A DNA stretch of 64,000 nucleotides from Gloeopeniophorella convolvens (lineage: Eukaryota > Basidiomycota > Agaricomycetes > Russulales), in the NCBI GenBank assembly GCA_022496205.1, contig WTXD01000020.1, positions 62,001 through 126,000 of the forward strand. The letters are read 5' to 3'. The stretch's first letter is position 1. Each line of letters opens with the position of its first letter. Below the pieces are notes generated by a model. It searched no databases. It was not told the DNA's origin and saw nothing but the letters and a program-made list of their open reading frames with translations. This document shows positions 24,255-36,725 of this stretch, in pieces. The position numbers and the translations under genes are program-made.

Positions 24255-26084
24255 TCATCTGACGTCCCTCCCTTCTTGAATCCGCTCAACCAACTCGCGC
24301 GCGGCGTCCATCCAAGCTGGGGCGCGAGAATACCGGTTGACTATAAAGCGCTGTAAAGGCCTGCCTGCCGATTTACGCTTTCGAAGCTCGCCCAAGAACG
24401 TTTGTACCGCCAGACTGTTAACATCGTCGCCGAGGAGGTCGCTGTGCAGATCGAGCGACGTCAGCTTGGGGAACCACGGCCGCGGCAAGTCGACGCCGAT
24501 GAGCCCGTCATCTGGCGTAGAGATGTATCTGACGTGCGGGAGGCGCCGGGCGAAGACCCGCCACACTGCCTTGGACGCGCACGTGACTATGAGCGTTTCC
24601 ACGAATAATGGCGGCAGCGCGTTGCACACCGCGCGTGCAAGCTCCGGGCACGAAGCAGAGGTAGAAAAGCACAGGACGATGTCCACGTCAGAATCGTAGA
24701 TCTCTGAGTCGGAATGCTCTCCAAGGGGATCACGAACGAGGTGGGTGGAATGTATGATCAGCCGCAGCCGGTCAGTTGCACAAAGGCCCTGCGACCACCA
24801 GAGAGTCCCACCGTCTCCGGGAGCCTGGGATCCGGGGTAGGGGTGCTGGAGAGCCCTCTGAATGAGGTAAGTGATTCGTGCTTCATTGACCGCGACGCGA
24901 GCCTCAGGGAGATATAGTCGTATCCGACGAAGTGGTGGAAAGCTGGTGTGACTGATGAGATAGTGGGAATTGAGCTCGTCGAGAGCGAGATCGAGTTCTC
25001 TTAAATGGGGGAGCTCCGCGATCTCATAGGAACCTTCAAGTACGTCGTCGTCGGCGCCGAAATTGGGGAATGCGTTACGCAGTCTGAGGACCTCCAGCGC
25101 AGGTGCGCTTCGTAAGAATCTGACAGCGCCCCTAGCACTGAATAGCGGGTCAGCGTCATTTGAGGCAAATCTGTCTCCAAGGAGGACGTCGATGCGCGTG
25201 AGCAAGTGGGCTGTGAATGGAAGGGGACGCCATTGTAGAATGACGTTTTCAAGTGAGATCCGCTGGATCCCGGGCGAGGCAAGGGCAAGCGGAAGAACGA
25301 GAATGGATGGCCGGTCTTCATCGAAGCGCTCACTGAGAACGATCTTCTGGAGGGCAACCTTTTGGCGTAGGAGGGTCCTGAGAAAATTTGCGAGCATCGT
25401 GCGAGGGACGTAGATGGACAACATGGAAACGTGGGAGAAATTGAGGAAATTAGGGGCGCCCCGCGTGAACTCGCCGTATCGCTCGTCTATGCAGCCAAAC
25501 ATATGGATGCCGGGGGTCGATCGAGCACGGTACAGCGAGGTCTTCGTCCACATGAGGCCGAGGTGGAGGGATACGTCTTTCCACAGCGAAGGCGTGCTCA
25601 GTGCAACTCTTCTCCAATGTTGACACACTTGTGAGCACGCAATCCACCCTAGGGGGTTGTTGGTAGAAGACCTTCGAGAACAGACGATAGGCTGCGTTGA
25701 GCCGTCGCCGCAACTCGCATGATAGTCAACCTGCTGCTCGCCTGAGGTGTCGTCCCTATATGCTTCAAATATGAGGAGGAGGACATCAGGTCCTAGCGTC
25801 GAAGCAACAACGAGGGAGTTCCGGTGTGCGGCGATGGGCTGCAATAACGCTTTGATGGCAAGCATTTCCTCGTCAAGAATCCGAACACTAGTTTCGCGGG
25901 TCGGTCGTGGCGACGCTCTTTGCGGTGACACGCTGATGACACCGTCGAGAGTCTTGCGGCGCAGCTGAAGGCATTCCTTCCAGTACGACGTAGCGCTGCT
26001 CCCCGCATAGTGAGCACTTGGTACAATTGCGCAAGAAACCACGCACCTCTTCATAGACGCAGAGGACGCAGAGGGTTCCGACAT
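24255..26084 (-). CDS. divergent F-box protein (D)
   Basis: An uninterrupted reading frame of 609 codons runs from ATG 26084. A 51-nt in-frame segment 25996-26046 has a GTGCGT start and GCAG end and is probably an intron, giving 592 residues; both versions stay open. F-box-like motif LGPDVLLLIFEAYRD, then LGWIACSQVCQHWRRVALSTPSLWKDV. The rest is leucine-rich and diverges from subfamilies A-C. It lies in the same orientation among A genes. The heptad-like LDEEMLAIKALLQPI segment before the F-box resembles the coiled stretch in other family members. Predicted SCF adaptor; substrate unknown. Confidence 0.85.
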   Translation of the reverse strand: MSEPSASSASMKRCVVSCAIVPSAHYAGSSATSYWKECLQLRRKTLDGVISVSPQRASPRPTRETSVRILDEEMLAIKALLQPIAAHRNSLVVASTLGPDVLLLIFEAYRDDTSGEQQVDYHASCGDGSTQPIVCSRRSSTNNPLGWIACSQVCQHWRRVALSTPSLWKDVSLHLGLMWTKTSLYRARSTPGIHMFGCIDERYGEFTRGAPNFLNFSHVSMLSIYVPRTMLANFLRTLLRQKVALQKIVLSERFDEDRPSILVLPLALASPGIQRISLENVILQWRPLPFTAHLLTRIDVLLGDRFASNDADPLFSARGAVRFLRSAPALEVLRLRNAFPNFGADDDVLEGSYEIAELPHLRELDLALDELNSHYLISHTSFPPLRRIRLYLPEARVAVNEARITYLIQRALQHPYPGSQAPGDGGTLWWSQGLCATDRLRLIIHSTHLVRDPLGEHSDSEIYDSDVDIVLCFSTSASCPELARAVCNALPPLFVETLIVTCASKAVWRVFARRLPHVRYISTPDDGLIGVDLPRPWFPKLTSLDLHSDLLGDDVNSLAVQTFLGELRKRKSAGRPLQRFIVNRYSRAPAWMDAARELVERIQEGRDVR

Positions 26085-27029
26085 AAGGCTTGAATGCTTC
26101 AGGAGATGTACACTGAAGATCGCGTCTCAGCGAAGTGATGGGGCAACAGCCTACGTCCAATGCTTATGTCCAAGAGAGAGACGTGGATGTGTTGTGCCAC
26201 CGTCGCGCGAGACCGGCGAGACCTCGCGCGACGCCCCTGTTGCAGATCGATCGGCACCGGCTCCGGTTGCGCCGATCCCTCGAAAAAAGGGTAGTTTGTA
26301 ACTGAGATCGGAGATCATGATGGTGACTTCATCCAGGATGCAGCGTCTGGAAGGAGACTGGTGAATGCTGTCTACTGAAGGTGAGGTGGTCGTGGGAGTC
26401 ACAAGCGCATCGACTCGAGGGAAAACGTAAATAGACAGGTGAGGAAGAGGAGGGAGAGCAGTCGGCGAATCGAGGCGAGGCGAGTCGGGTCGGCGCGAGC
26501 CCGTGAATAGGAATCGGGGACGATTCGGCGGGTAGCTGCTAGACGGGGATGGACGACGGTGCATGCGCACGACTGTGCACGACGTCACGCGCGTCACGAT
26601 GGGACACCGCGTGGCACCGGCCCGCTTAAAAAATATTTCACGTACGTATATACTAGCATCAACTGCAGCTGCTATAGTTCGCATGGAAGATAAATGACAA
26701 TTTATGGAACCATTGGTACACTGGCAAAGAGTCCTAGGAAGCGAGGCCATCGGACTGTACCTGAGAATGTCATCTAACACATGAACGGTAGATACTAGGT
26801 ATATCATCACGGTCGCGTCGTGCGGTCAACGGCATCACCAACGAACTCCTATGTACTTGTTACTGACGCAGCTCGTAATTCAACGACGACAAGCATGACC
26901 CGGTAACCCAAGTGGATAGTATCAGATAGCGTGACAAGATAGCAAGAAGGTGGCCAACGTCCAGGAGTCAGCCTATTTGAAACCACAGCATCATCCCGCG
27001 TTGGAGGAAGGAAGCGTCGTCGTCCACGT
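26085..27029. other. intergenic between D and A3
   Basis: Contains the shared GACACCGCGTGGCACCGG block at 26603 and a CGAGGCGAGGCGAGTCGGGTC-like low-complexity stretch near 26475. A 219-codon minus ORF here is low-complexity and not supported. Confidence 0.45.
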
Positions 27030-28958
27030 TCAAAAAAACGATTCCGGATCGCCGCTTATAGTCGCCCGTAAAGCCAGAATCGACACGGTGCGCCTGAGGT
27101 TTTCCAGGTGCGCCGAACTTGCCACGCACCGATCGAGTACGAGTGTCTCCAACCTCATGCCTGCCTCGGATCTCCTTTTGAGCCACGTCTCAATCCATTC
27201 CGCGGATGTGATCTCCGTAATACGGCCATCCAGGTTGATAAGTACAGCCGACCTGAGGTCGACTTCCACAAGCCAGACGGTTTCGAGTGTCGGGCATATC
27301 AGGGCGCTCCGCGTGGCGCCTGCCAGTGGACCAGAAGACTCGGCGCCGATGAAGAAAATTGATAAGTAGAGGAATCGGTGAACATATAGATGTTTCAGCC
27401 TGGTATGTGCAAGAAACGACAGGGGGCCTCCGCCGATTGCAGCACCGAATGCGATAACTTCTATGTTCTCCGGAGCCAGCAGATCGCAGATACGATCAAA
27501 CGCCTCGAAATGTTCGAGGCGCAGCCGTCTGCGGTCGCAGAAATGAAGGACGAGGTCGATGTCCTCTGGGCGGGTGAAGGTTACGCTTCCAAAGGAAGTC
27601 ACCGAAATCCCGCGAAAAACCCGGATTTCCAGACCAGCAGTGGCGGATGGGATTGGACTAACAACCAAGGCATTCAGTGGACGCCTACGAGAGGCGGGGA
27701 GTAAAGGGCGCAGGGCCGAGGTGAGACGGGGCGATTCGCCATCAAACAATGTGATGTGGATAGAGAGGATGCAAGAATCTGAAAAAATGCAGTGCTGAAG
27801 GAGACACTCGATGCCGGTCAATACACCCATCAGGTTCAGGTGTTCGATGTGACGAAGGAAGATGGGAGAATGGCCAACACGGCTATTGTAGGCGTTTGGA
27901 AGGCATCCAAAGAGTGAGAGTACACGCAGGTCTGGACATGCGCGAAGGATATTGAGAAGTTGATCACAAGAAGGAACAAGATCGCTCTCTGGCACGTAGG
28001 TACGGGGCGTATCTCCGTCGGAACCATCCCGGGTATCGGAAGAGGTACCGAGGCATTGGGAGATAATGAGGCTCTTCAGATTGCGCAAGAGAGCGGAGGT
28101 CCAGGGCAAGTAAGTCTGATCTAACCTCAAGTTGCGTAACTGTGGAGCCTGCCCTGCGAAGAAATCGGCAGGGAGAACGATGGGGAAGTTGCGGGATGAT
28201 GAATCGCTATTGAAGTCAAGCATTTCGATGATGAAGGTTTCCAATCGAGGCGCAGGACTGGTCAACGTCTTGACAACCTTCTGCACCTCGCGGGAGTTCT
28301 GTGCGAGAGCGAGGTCGAGCACTTGATGAAGATTATTGGAGAGTGTGTCGGTGTTGAATGGTGAAGGGGTGCCATCCGGAGGGAAACGATAATCCATGAT
28401 CAGCCCAGCGGATTTGGCCCGCAAGATCGACAAGTCGGCCCAGCGTTGGCCCAGGGCAAATGGAATTATGGTCCAGAGAGAAGGGTGTGATATGGCGACA
28501 TGCCTCCATTGATGGCAAACGTGCGTATCGACTAGCCATCCCAGCCTTGAAGACGTCGAAAGGGTAGAAGGCGCCTTCACAGAGCGCTCCAATTCGACTC
28601 GGAAGGGGGAATACATCTCGGCGTGAAGTTCGAATATCAACAGGAGAATGTCGGGGAGTAACATTGCAGCGCGGCTCAGGGAGTTTTGGCGACGCTTAGC
28701 AGCGACTTCATGGGATTCCGAGGAGAGTGTGTGGTTCGACTCGCCCTGCGGTCCCCAACCATCCACAGCAGGCGAATCGGAAGATGAGGTGTGCGAGGCC
28801 CGGAGCTGAGTGCTACATTCCTCAGCCCGGTACTCGTCAGATTGTCTGAGAATAGCGTGAGCACCCCAGAAGCTAGGAGGTAACGAGCAACAGAGCACTT
28901 ACGAACCAGTGCGACGTCCGTTTGCACTGTGGCCAGTCGTTTTCTTCGCGCTCTCCAT
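27030..28958 (-). CDS. F-box protein, subfamily A (A3)
   Basis: Exons 28903-28958 and 27030-28845 with a GTAAGT..CAG intron of 57 nt; 623 residues. Exon 1 is 56 nt (MESAKKTTGHSANGRRTG), the same length and phase as in A4. F-box: LLPDILLLIFELHAEM, LGWLVDTHVCHQWRHVAISHPSLWTII. The C-terminal leucine-rich region includes LAPENIEVIAF and PTLETVWLVEVD, both also in A4. Ends GDPESFF. No secreted-peptide relic was found beside its 3' end. Predicted SCF substrate adaptor, intact. Confidence 0.88.
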
Positions 28959-31188
28959 CGTTCTCTGCCCGTGTTGCACACTAGCGCTGAGTAGACCCCG
29001 TTGACGACTCCGGAACTGAGTCAGGGGCCGATAGTAGGAGAGAGAGATACGGTCGCCACCGCGGTGGAATCGGAGGGAGAAAGAAAGTTCGGTGACTTCC
29101 AGCTATATAGACTCTAGCATAAGGTTTGAATGTCCGAGCATCAACACTCAAGGCAGCCAGCTTACCTTTTTGCTGGTATGGGCCGGGCTCAGCGCGCTCG
29201 GATTGGTGCTTTCAGAGTGGATTGTCTCATGGGATAATCCCAAGATCATTCGAGTCAATAGTTACAATGGCCGGGGGCCTTTCGGAAAGGCACATTGATA
29301 ATAAGGGTTGTAGCCTTCAGCAGACTGTAGTGTGCGCGCAGGAGATGTAGCGCTTGCGCACTCCATGAATTCTCTGCGAAGAGGTAGAGACGTAGCAGGC
29401 GGCCATCGAAGGCCTGAACAATACAATATGGGATGCACGTGACCCAGTGGCAGAATCTCGGGTGACATGAGCAGTAGTAGAAGAGCCTCGGCTTCTCGCG
29501 CACCATGCATAGGCCACATCACGAGGAAGGCGAGAATAGAGTCAGCGCGAGAAGATTTCGTGAGAAGGAAGTGTATGGAAGCGTGTGTACGTAGTTAGTG
29601 GTGAGGGGCTCAGGTGCCAGAAGCTGAGGAAGGGATGCTGGGATGCTGGCGGCAGAGGCGTGGAGACATGCACGAGTTCGCGTTCATGACGGCTCCCTCT
29701 AAAGAAGAGGAGTTTAGGTTCGTTGCTCTTGAGGTTCAGGACTTTTGGAACGGGGACGCAAGTTGGCTGTGGGGTTGGGAGACCGAAGTCAGACTCCAAG
29801 CCTCGAGGAGGCATGCTGCAAGGTTTGTTCCCTGGTCCGATCGTTCAGTACAAGAAACGACCTCATGAGAGAATAGCGCGCGGGAGTGGAGTACTGAGAG
29901 ATCGTTCGATGGTAACTCGAGCAATGCGGTCATGCGGCGTGCTCAAGAGATTGATGGCAGGCGGCGAAGCCCAACACGGACAGCGCCGTGCTTCGGCCCC
30001 TCAACTGGTTCCCATTGCGGTTGCGTTCGAGAGACCGGCGGCATGTATGCCAACGCGCTCAGCGCAGTCGCTTGACTGAGCAGCGCTCGAGCAGTCTTGG
30101 GACCTGGCCCCGCCCAGTCTTCGCACCAAGGACGTCCAGGTGGACCATTTCGAAGGTGATCCCAACACTCCCACGCCGCATGGCCAGCTGCAATCACTGA
30201 TTCCCGTTGTGATCAAGGCATCGGCGGCAAGGCCATTATGCAGGAAGCTGAAGCTGAATGAAGGCTGCTCGAGTCAGGTGGCAAGTCCGACAGACAACTT
30301 GAAGTCGCGCGACCGCCCTGAGGCTAACGTAAACACACGTGTCAATTCTCGCACCCCGCTCATCGCTCGACGCTCGTCGACTTCCGAGCCGTGTTCTCTC
30401 GGAGCCTCACGCGCACGCCCTCTGCTCGACTCCGTTCAAACAGTCCCAACATCTACGGAACCTTCTGCGCCGGAATGACGCCTCGTTCCTGTTCTCACCC
30501 TCATGTCACTATCTGGTGTTACCCAATCGATCCCCGGTTTTATCAAAGCGTCTTCTTTTCGTAGCGTTCAATACCTTGCCGTCGAAGACCTCAAGCACAC
30601 GTCTCTATCTGAGACGTTGTCTCTTATCCGACCGTACGATCTGCTCATAGCCAGATGCTGTCGTGAACCCGTGTTTTACCACTAGTGCGTAGCTGGCTCT
30701 GTCTCGTGCTTTCCGGTTCGCGGGCCTGCTCGGTACGTAGCCATCACCTTCTCTTCGTTCTGCGTTTGCATCACCACTCGATGTCCTAGATGTCCAGGCC
30801 GGAGGATTATATTGATCCTGTAACCTCGAGGAGTAACCAGAACTGACGGAGAAACCCCGTCAGTGCTGTATCGCGTGATGGACCTGAGCCGACTGCAACT
30901 GCCGCGCGGAAGAGATCCTGTCCCCAGTCGTACTATCATGTTTTGTTATAGGAGCTGCTTTGTATACTCCGGCGGTCTGAAGTCTACAGAGTTCCGAATT
31001 ATACGCTCTCAAATAGCCGCCATCAGCCATCGTTGTTCTCCTGAAGTTTATCATGTTACTGAGGACGTCTGTAAATTTGTTGGTACGCCACCATCATCAA
31101 ACCGCGATGGGCTTGCTTCCATTCGTTCGCATCGGCCAGGTCGTTGTCCCTAAACGGCTGCCGCAACTGGAGCGGACCTTCTTCAGCG
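28959..31188. other. intergenic, 2.2 kb
   Basis: No gene with domains or convincing splice structure. The distal part (about 30.7 kb on) is related to 17.4 kb upstream of the first secreted-peptide relic. Confidence 0.4.
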
Positions 31189-31196
31189 TATAAAAG
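31189..31196 (+). promoter_or_regulatory. TATA box of small secreted-peptide gene
   Basis: TATAAAAG lies 85 bp before the ATG at 31281, preceded by GC-rich sequence and followed by a CAACAACA-rich leader. Confidence 0.6.
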
Positions 31197-31280
31197 GCAG
31201 CGCGTTGCGCCTCCAAGCATCTCAGCGCCAGCATAGCTGACTCGAGTAACAACAACCTCTTGTAACGAGCCTCCAACAAC

Positions 31281-31478
31281 ATGCGTGGCTTCTTCGTCTT
31301 TATCTTCACCGTCATCGCCGTCGTGGCTGCCACACCTGCTCCCTACGACCAGGTTGAAGGTGAGTGTCTTCATCACGCTATAATGACAACGGCCATGTAC
31401 TAACCCGGATCTTTCGTTCCAGCCGCCGCTGTCACTCCCGTCGAGGACAAAGCTATCCCTGACGGCGTGCGTTGGTGA
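31281..31478 (+). CDS. small secreted peptide, 44 residues
   Basis: Exons 31281-31359 and 31423-31478 with a GTGAGT..CCAG intron containing a TACTAAC branch site. Residues 1-19 (MRGFFVFIFTVIAVVAAT) form a clear signal peptide. The predicted mature part is about 25 residues, acidic, ending KAIPDGVRW. No cysteines, no CaaX box and no dibasic Kex2 site, so it is neither a typical effector nor a mating pheromone. I do not recognise a family. It is convergent with F-box A4, 271 bp from that gene's stop. Two decayed copies occupy the same position next to A1 and A2. The TATA box and branch site suggest it is expressed. Function unknown. Confidence 0.7.
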
Positions 31479-31749
31479 AGGTCGCGTGCGTTTTGCTACG
31501 CCAAACCGATTCGGAAGTTGGAGACCCACTGCAGCTTAATTGGAGAATCGGGCGTAGTGCAGGGAGTCTCATTAGGATGTGTATTCGTGGGATTATGTAT
31601 GTCCAGGGGCGGTGGTTCCCCTGTACGTGACAACTAGCAAATTTGACACAGTAAGAGCAAAGATCAACGTTCTGTCAGGTCAAGATCACAACGCGGCAGC
31701 CTTCATGACTCCCCGCATCGAAACGGAAAGGGTATCGTCGCCACTTGTG

Positions 31750-33705
31750 TCAGTACGGTTCGGGGTCACCGTGATCGGCAGCTCGTATAGCCACCGTCGA
31801 TACCACGGGCCTGATTTTGTCCAGGCACGTCGAACTCACGACGCACTGGTCGAATACGAGTGTCTCAAGCCTGATGCCCGCCTCTGACCTTCTCGTAAGC
31901 CACCTATGAAGCCACTCCTCCCACGTGATCCTCAATTCGGGATTGATTAGGCTTGCGAACGGGTCGGTTGTGTCGGTGCATGAGTGCGTCCCAAAATCAA
32001 CCCCAACAAACCATATCGTTTGAAGCGTAGGGCACGTCAAGGAGCTAGGTGCACCTGTACCGGGCGGAGACTCGGTACCAATGAAGAGTACTGGCAAGGG
32101 AAGGGCTCGATGCACATACAGGTTCTTCAGTTTTGTACGTGCAACGAATGGCATGTGCTCGCCGACTGCGCCCAGTCCGGGAATAAGTAAGAGGGTTTCG
32201 ATGTTTTCCGGTGCCAGCAGGTCGTAGACACGGTCTAGTTCAGCGTGTTCTTCACCTTGCAGCCATTGGCGGTCCCGTACATGGATACCGAGGTGGAAGT
32301 CGCCGCCGTGAGTGAAATCGATGTCTCCCCAGGCAGTCGCCAAAACTGCGTGCCAAGCCGTGATCTGTATGCCTGCGTCTGCCATGGCTGGGAGCGGAGA
32401 GATACGTAAGGTTCGCAATGGGTGCGAACGCGCCGCAGGGAGCAGGGGGTGGAGGACATGTGGGAGGCGGGGCAGATCGCTACTCGAGAGGGAAACATGT
32501 ATAGAATACGCGCACGGTCGTTCTGGGAGGACGCAGTGCCGGAAGACACATTCGATCCCAGCCAGTCCACCGAGCAAACCGAGAACCTCGAGGTGACAAA
32601 GGGGCACGGGAGGTGTATCCGCACGAACGTTGTAGGTCGAAGGGAGGCATCCGACAAGTACAAGTGTGCGCAGACCCTGACAGGAGCGAAGAACGTCGAG
32701 GAATTGGCTGCAAGAGGGAACGAGGTCGCTGTCCGGTACATAGGGTCGGATTACATCTCCGTCGACGATGTCTTGCGTCCTGGAAGATGGGTGTGGGGTT
32801 TGTTGTATGATAAGGACGCTCAAATTGCGAAACAGCGTGGAAGTCCAGGGTAGATAGGTCCTATCGAGGAGCAATTGACGCAGTTGTGGAGCATGGCCCC
32901 CGAACAGATCAATGGGGAGGACAACGGGGAAGTTCCGGTATGTTTTCTCCTTGGCGTGGAGTCCGAATACTACTTTTTCCAACAAGGGCGCAGGCCTAAC
33001 CAGCGTCTTGACCACCTTCTGCAGCTCCTGGGCATTGTGAGCAAGGTGGAGGCTGACCACCTGGTGGAGAGTGTCGGAGAATAGGCGCGTGGTGAGCGGA
33101 GAAACAGTTCCGTCCAGGGGAAAATTGTATTGCATTGTCAGCCCAGCGGATTGAGCCCGCGAGATCGACGTGTCGACCCAACGTTGGCCCAACTTGAACG
33201 GGATTGTGGTCCAAAGAGCGGCGGCCGATATGGCAATGTGCCTCCACTGGTGGCAAACGTGTGTGTCGACTATCCATCCAAGCCTCGAAAGAGCGGATTG
33301 GTCCGAAGGTAGCGTGGCGGACCCATCGTCCAGCTTTACGGTGGCGCCGGCGGGGGGTTGTAATTTGGCGTGAAGTTCGAAAATCGACAACAGGATATCG
33401 GCGGGCAACTTCGCAACGTGGGTCTCGGAATTATGGTGACGCTTGGCCACTACGAGAGTGTCGAACGCCGATACCAGGTGACTGAGGTCGTCTTGTGACG
33501 TGGACGAAACCGAGGTTTGCGAGGACAGCCCAGATCGAAGCTGGGACCCGTCGAAGCCTTCCACTCGGTTTTCTTCGGAACGTCTGTGAGTGCGCAACGT
33601 CTGCTGTCAGCTTTTCCGGCCACGTATGCAAAGGTCTCTCAGTACTCACAGGTCGGTATGAAGCCGGCTTGCGTCTGGCTCAGCCTTGTCCTCGACTTTC
33701 TCCAT
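31750..33705 (-). CDS. F-box protein, subfamily A (A4)
   Basis: Exons 33650-33705 and 31750-33583 with a GTGAGT..ACAG intron; 629 residues. Exon 1 (MEKVEDKAEPDASRLHTD) is 56 nt, as in A3. F-box: LPADILLSIFELHAKL, LGWIVDTHVCHQWRHIAISAAALWTTI. The leucine-rich C-terminal part shares LLAPENIETLLL and a long block with A3, its closest relative in the window. Intact frame. Its 3' neighbour is the intact secreted-peptide gene in convergent orientation. Predicted SCF adaptor. Confidence 0.88.
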
Positions 33706-34137
33706 GGTCAACTCAGCCTCGACAACTTGCGTTCGGCGTTCAAAAGATACCGTTGGCGGGGGCGAGTCTAGGACAGTCCAAGATGGCAGCTAGTTGACGG
33801 TGCAAGTTGGGGAAGAGCAAGGTATTTAGCGGCTTGGTATTGAAAAAGGTTGGATGTCCGATAATGAATTGACCGTGAGCGCCCAGCGCTCAGGCCTATG
33901 TAGGAGGCCATGAGGCCTTCAACCGGGCGGTCGCATGGAGAGGACGGAGCGATTGTAACACCAGCTTTGAGTGCGCTCCCTGCAAGAGGATGGAGTGCGG
34001 TGGTGATGGGTTACTTATAGAAGCTACGTCTCGGCGAGCCCCGGTTCCAATCCCATATGATACACTCGCGCCGCACCAAAGCCACACGGCGTCCTATATA
34101 CTGTACATACTATGTACCATGCACGCGCACATCGCTC
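33706..34137. other. promoter side of A4 and 3' region of LRR gene
   Basis: No gene seen. Confidence 0.45.
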
Positions 34138-35687
34138 CTACGACGTCGCCTGCGCCTGCTCCTCCGCTGCCTCCGGCACATCGAGAAAGTCCAAGCACCC
34201 CCGCCCGCATCCGCGCCACAATACGGGCACACCACCCGTCGTCTCGCCGACATGCACCCCCGCGAGCTGCGTGACCCATGCATAGCGCTCCTCAGCGGGG
34301 CGCACAAACGGCGGGCCCGCCCGCGCCCACGCCGCGCCCGCGCCATGCTTCAGCGCCGGGCACCGCCCGACGCTCTGTGCGCCCACCTGGGCCGGCGGGG
34401 GTGCCGCCGGCACCGGCGCAGAGAAGGCGCTCGCGGACGACGTGGCACGCGAGAGTGCGTGTTGGCGCGGCGCGGAAACAGCCGCGGGCGCGAGGCGCGC
34501 GAGCAGCTCTGCATCTGCAGGTGGGAGCGCGCCGTCCTGGAGTGGTAGCTGGAAGCGGTCCTCAAGTGCCGTGCGGAGGCCGGATGCGCCGGGCGAGGGC
34601 GTGAGCAGGTACCGCAGGACGAATTCACGGAGCGGGGGCACGCGGAAGTGTGCCTGCGTCGCTGGCGGTGGGACGGGCGAGGGTGTGGAAGAGGAAGAAG
34701 CGGCGGTCGTGGCCGGATCTGGGAGCCAGGGGTTGGTGTGGACGGTGAGCTTGGCGAGGGTCATGGTGGTCATTTCGGCGGGGAGGAAACGGAGGTTGTT
34801 GTTCACAAGGTCCAGGTCCTTCAGCGCGCGCAGCTGCACGATCTCTGGAGGGAGATGCTCCAGTCTGTTGTTCCCTGTGTCAGATAGTTCAGTGAGCATG
34901 GGCGCATATATGCCCAAGACGGACATACGGAGAGAAAGAACGGTCAAGTTGCTCAGCTTGAAGAATTCGAGCGGCAGGGACTTGATCTCATTATTGGCTA
35001 AGAAAACCATGAGGCCCTTGGACTGAGAGTGCGAGGAGACGATGCGGTTTTGGAAGGAGGATCGGTGGGGCGATGAGAACACTGCTGGTGGCGCGGTCTG
35101 CACGCGCTTGAACGCGCGCTCCTGAGGAAGCTCCTGGGCATCCCCAGGGATGACTCCCAGAGCATTCAGCTCTGCAATCGAAGAAGGCACAAAGGTCAGG
35201 CCGGCATCTCTGAGGCAGTGCGTCAATGTCGAGCCCTTCGCGGCTAAGACGGCGTTACGCACTTCCACGTGAACGTCGTCACTCCTGTGTCAACCGCGCT
35301 CGTAATTCGCTCTTCCCAAAGTGCATCCTCGTCTGGGGGCTCGAGGCCACCCTCGGATGCAGAGAAGCCCTCCTGTTCGTTGAAGAGGTCTTCAAAGGAA
35401 TTCTCGGTGCTTTTGGAAGCTTGGGCGCCCGCCCTGTACGCCCAAGCGGCAGGCTCGTAGGAGGAATTGGAGTATCGTAGCTCGTTCGACGGATGTGCCG
35501 TCGCGTGAGTTGAGCCCGCGAATGGGTGCACGATACCAAGTGGAGTCCCGGGGCGCTCTAGTTCGAGCGGCTCGATGAAGGGGGTGGAGATGGGAGACGA
35601 GTCGAAGTAAGATGACGGAGCCGGGGAGGCGCTCGGCGAGGACGAGGGAGACATGTATGCGCGGTCCTCTGGACTGATGAACGACAT
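34138..35687 (-). CDS. leucine-rich repeat protein with conserved C-terminal CLDFL module
   Basis: Exons 35263-35687, 34929-35209 and 34138-34874 with 53- and 54-nt introns (donors GTGCGT, GTATGT); 480 residues. Start chosen at the ATG for MSFISPEDRAYM; an upstream TTG frame is not used. The N-terminal ~120 residues are Ser/Pro-rich. LRRs start at DAGLTFVPSSIAELNALG and continue through LANNEIKSLPLEFFKLSNL, LRNNRLEHLPPEIVQLRAL and NNNLRFLPAEM. The C-terminus has FVRPAEERYAWV and VLWRGCGRGCLDFLD, a conserved Cys/Trp block. No signal peptide or membrane helix, so probably a cytosolic or nuclear scaffold. Role unknown. The frame changes at both introns exactly as required, which supports the model. 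Confidence 0.88.
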
Positions 35688-36725
35688 CTTGCCAGTGCTA
35701 GATGGGTGCAAGATGGACAAAGCGGAGGTCGTGTGAGGGCGGGCGGCACGTGGCGGGCCTATTTGGTTATGTACTCGCCGCTTTGTGGTTAGGCGCCGCC
35801 GCCATCAACAACTCGCGTGGGCATCACGAGACCGCGTCCGCGTCGCGCACGTGAGCACTCACTTTTCGTCACGTTCCCCGAGCCCAGGCCCCAGACTCGT
35901 CGACCGCCCATCGATGGCGGCGGCGGCGGCGATGGTCTAGGTTCTGTCCGAGCGGATCCCCGACGTCTCTCTCTCGATATCCGATGAAATCCCCGAATGT
36001 CTCAGCTTAGGCGTTTTCGGTGCGTCGCTCTTCTCGAGTGCTGGCAGTCAGCGTCAGCTCAGGTGGACCTCCTGATACAGGCCCGCCGCCCGTACCACCA
36101 AGACGAGTCGACGGCCTTCGCCCACGCACTTTCAATCAACCGAAGCCCAGGAATTGTAATTAAGCACCGCCTTCTGCCGGGATCCCCCGCCTTCGTGGGT
36201 GTCTCGTGGCGGAGACAAAACTGGCTGGACCTCCTTTGATCAGTTTTGATCTCGGCCTTCGGCGAACATGCGCTTATCTAGCGGGGCATTCAACTGTGCA
36301 TGTGCGAGACGCTTGCTCTGGTGCCCCTGTTGTCTCGCATAGATGTGCCGATGGTTACAGCAAGTCTGGCCCTGCCTAGCCTTCTCTCACGGATGTCACC
36401 TCGATACCCCCTCTCCTCGTCCATAGCCGCAGCGGACAACATATCTGCTCCACCGCGCAAGTGCACACAAAATCGACACACCCCTTGGCGGAAGAAGCAC
36501 TCATTCGATTAGGAGGCTTGTTGATACTTCAAGCATCGAAAACGCACTTGCACTTGCAAGCGCTCAACGCACTGCTCCAGAATGTCCTCGAGCGCCCGCG
36601 GGCGGTCCAGAAGCAGTATACTTGATCTCGCCCGCCCACGCTTGATCCTGCTCCAGCCGCCGCCCGCAATCCAATTACACGCACGACACTACACCATAGC
36701 TGATTCGAATGGGGCTACCCTTGAG
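35688..36725. other. divergent promoter region between LRR gene and COX VIIc
   Basis: About 1.1 kb with no supported gene. Both flanking genes point away from it. Confidence 0.5.

Noticed and set aside
26151..26810. 219-codon minus ORF upstream of gene D
   Set aside because: Low-complexity Ser/Pro/Arg composition and no homologous frame near the other F-box genes.
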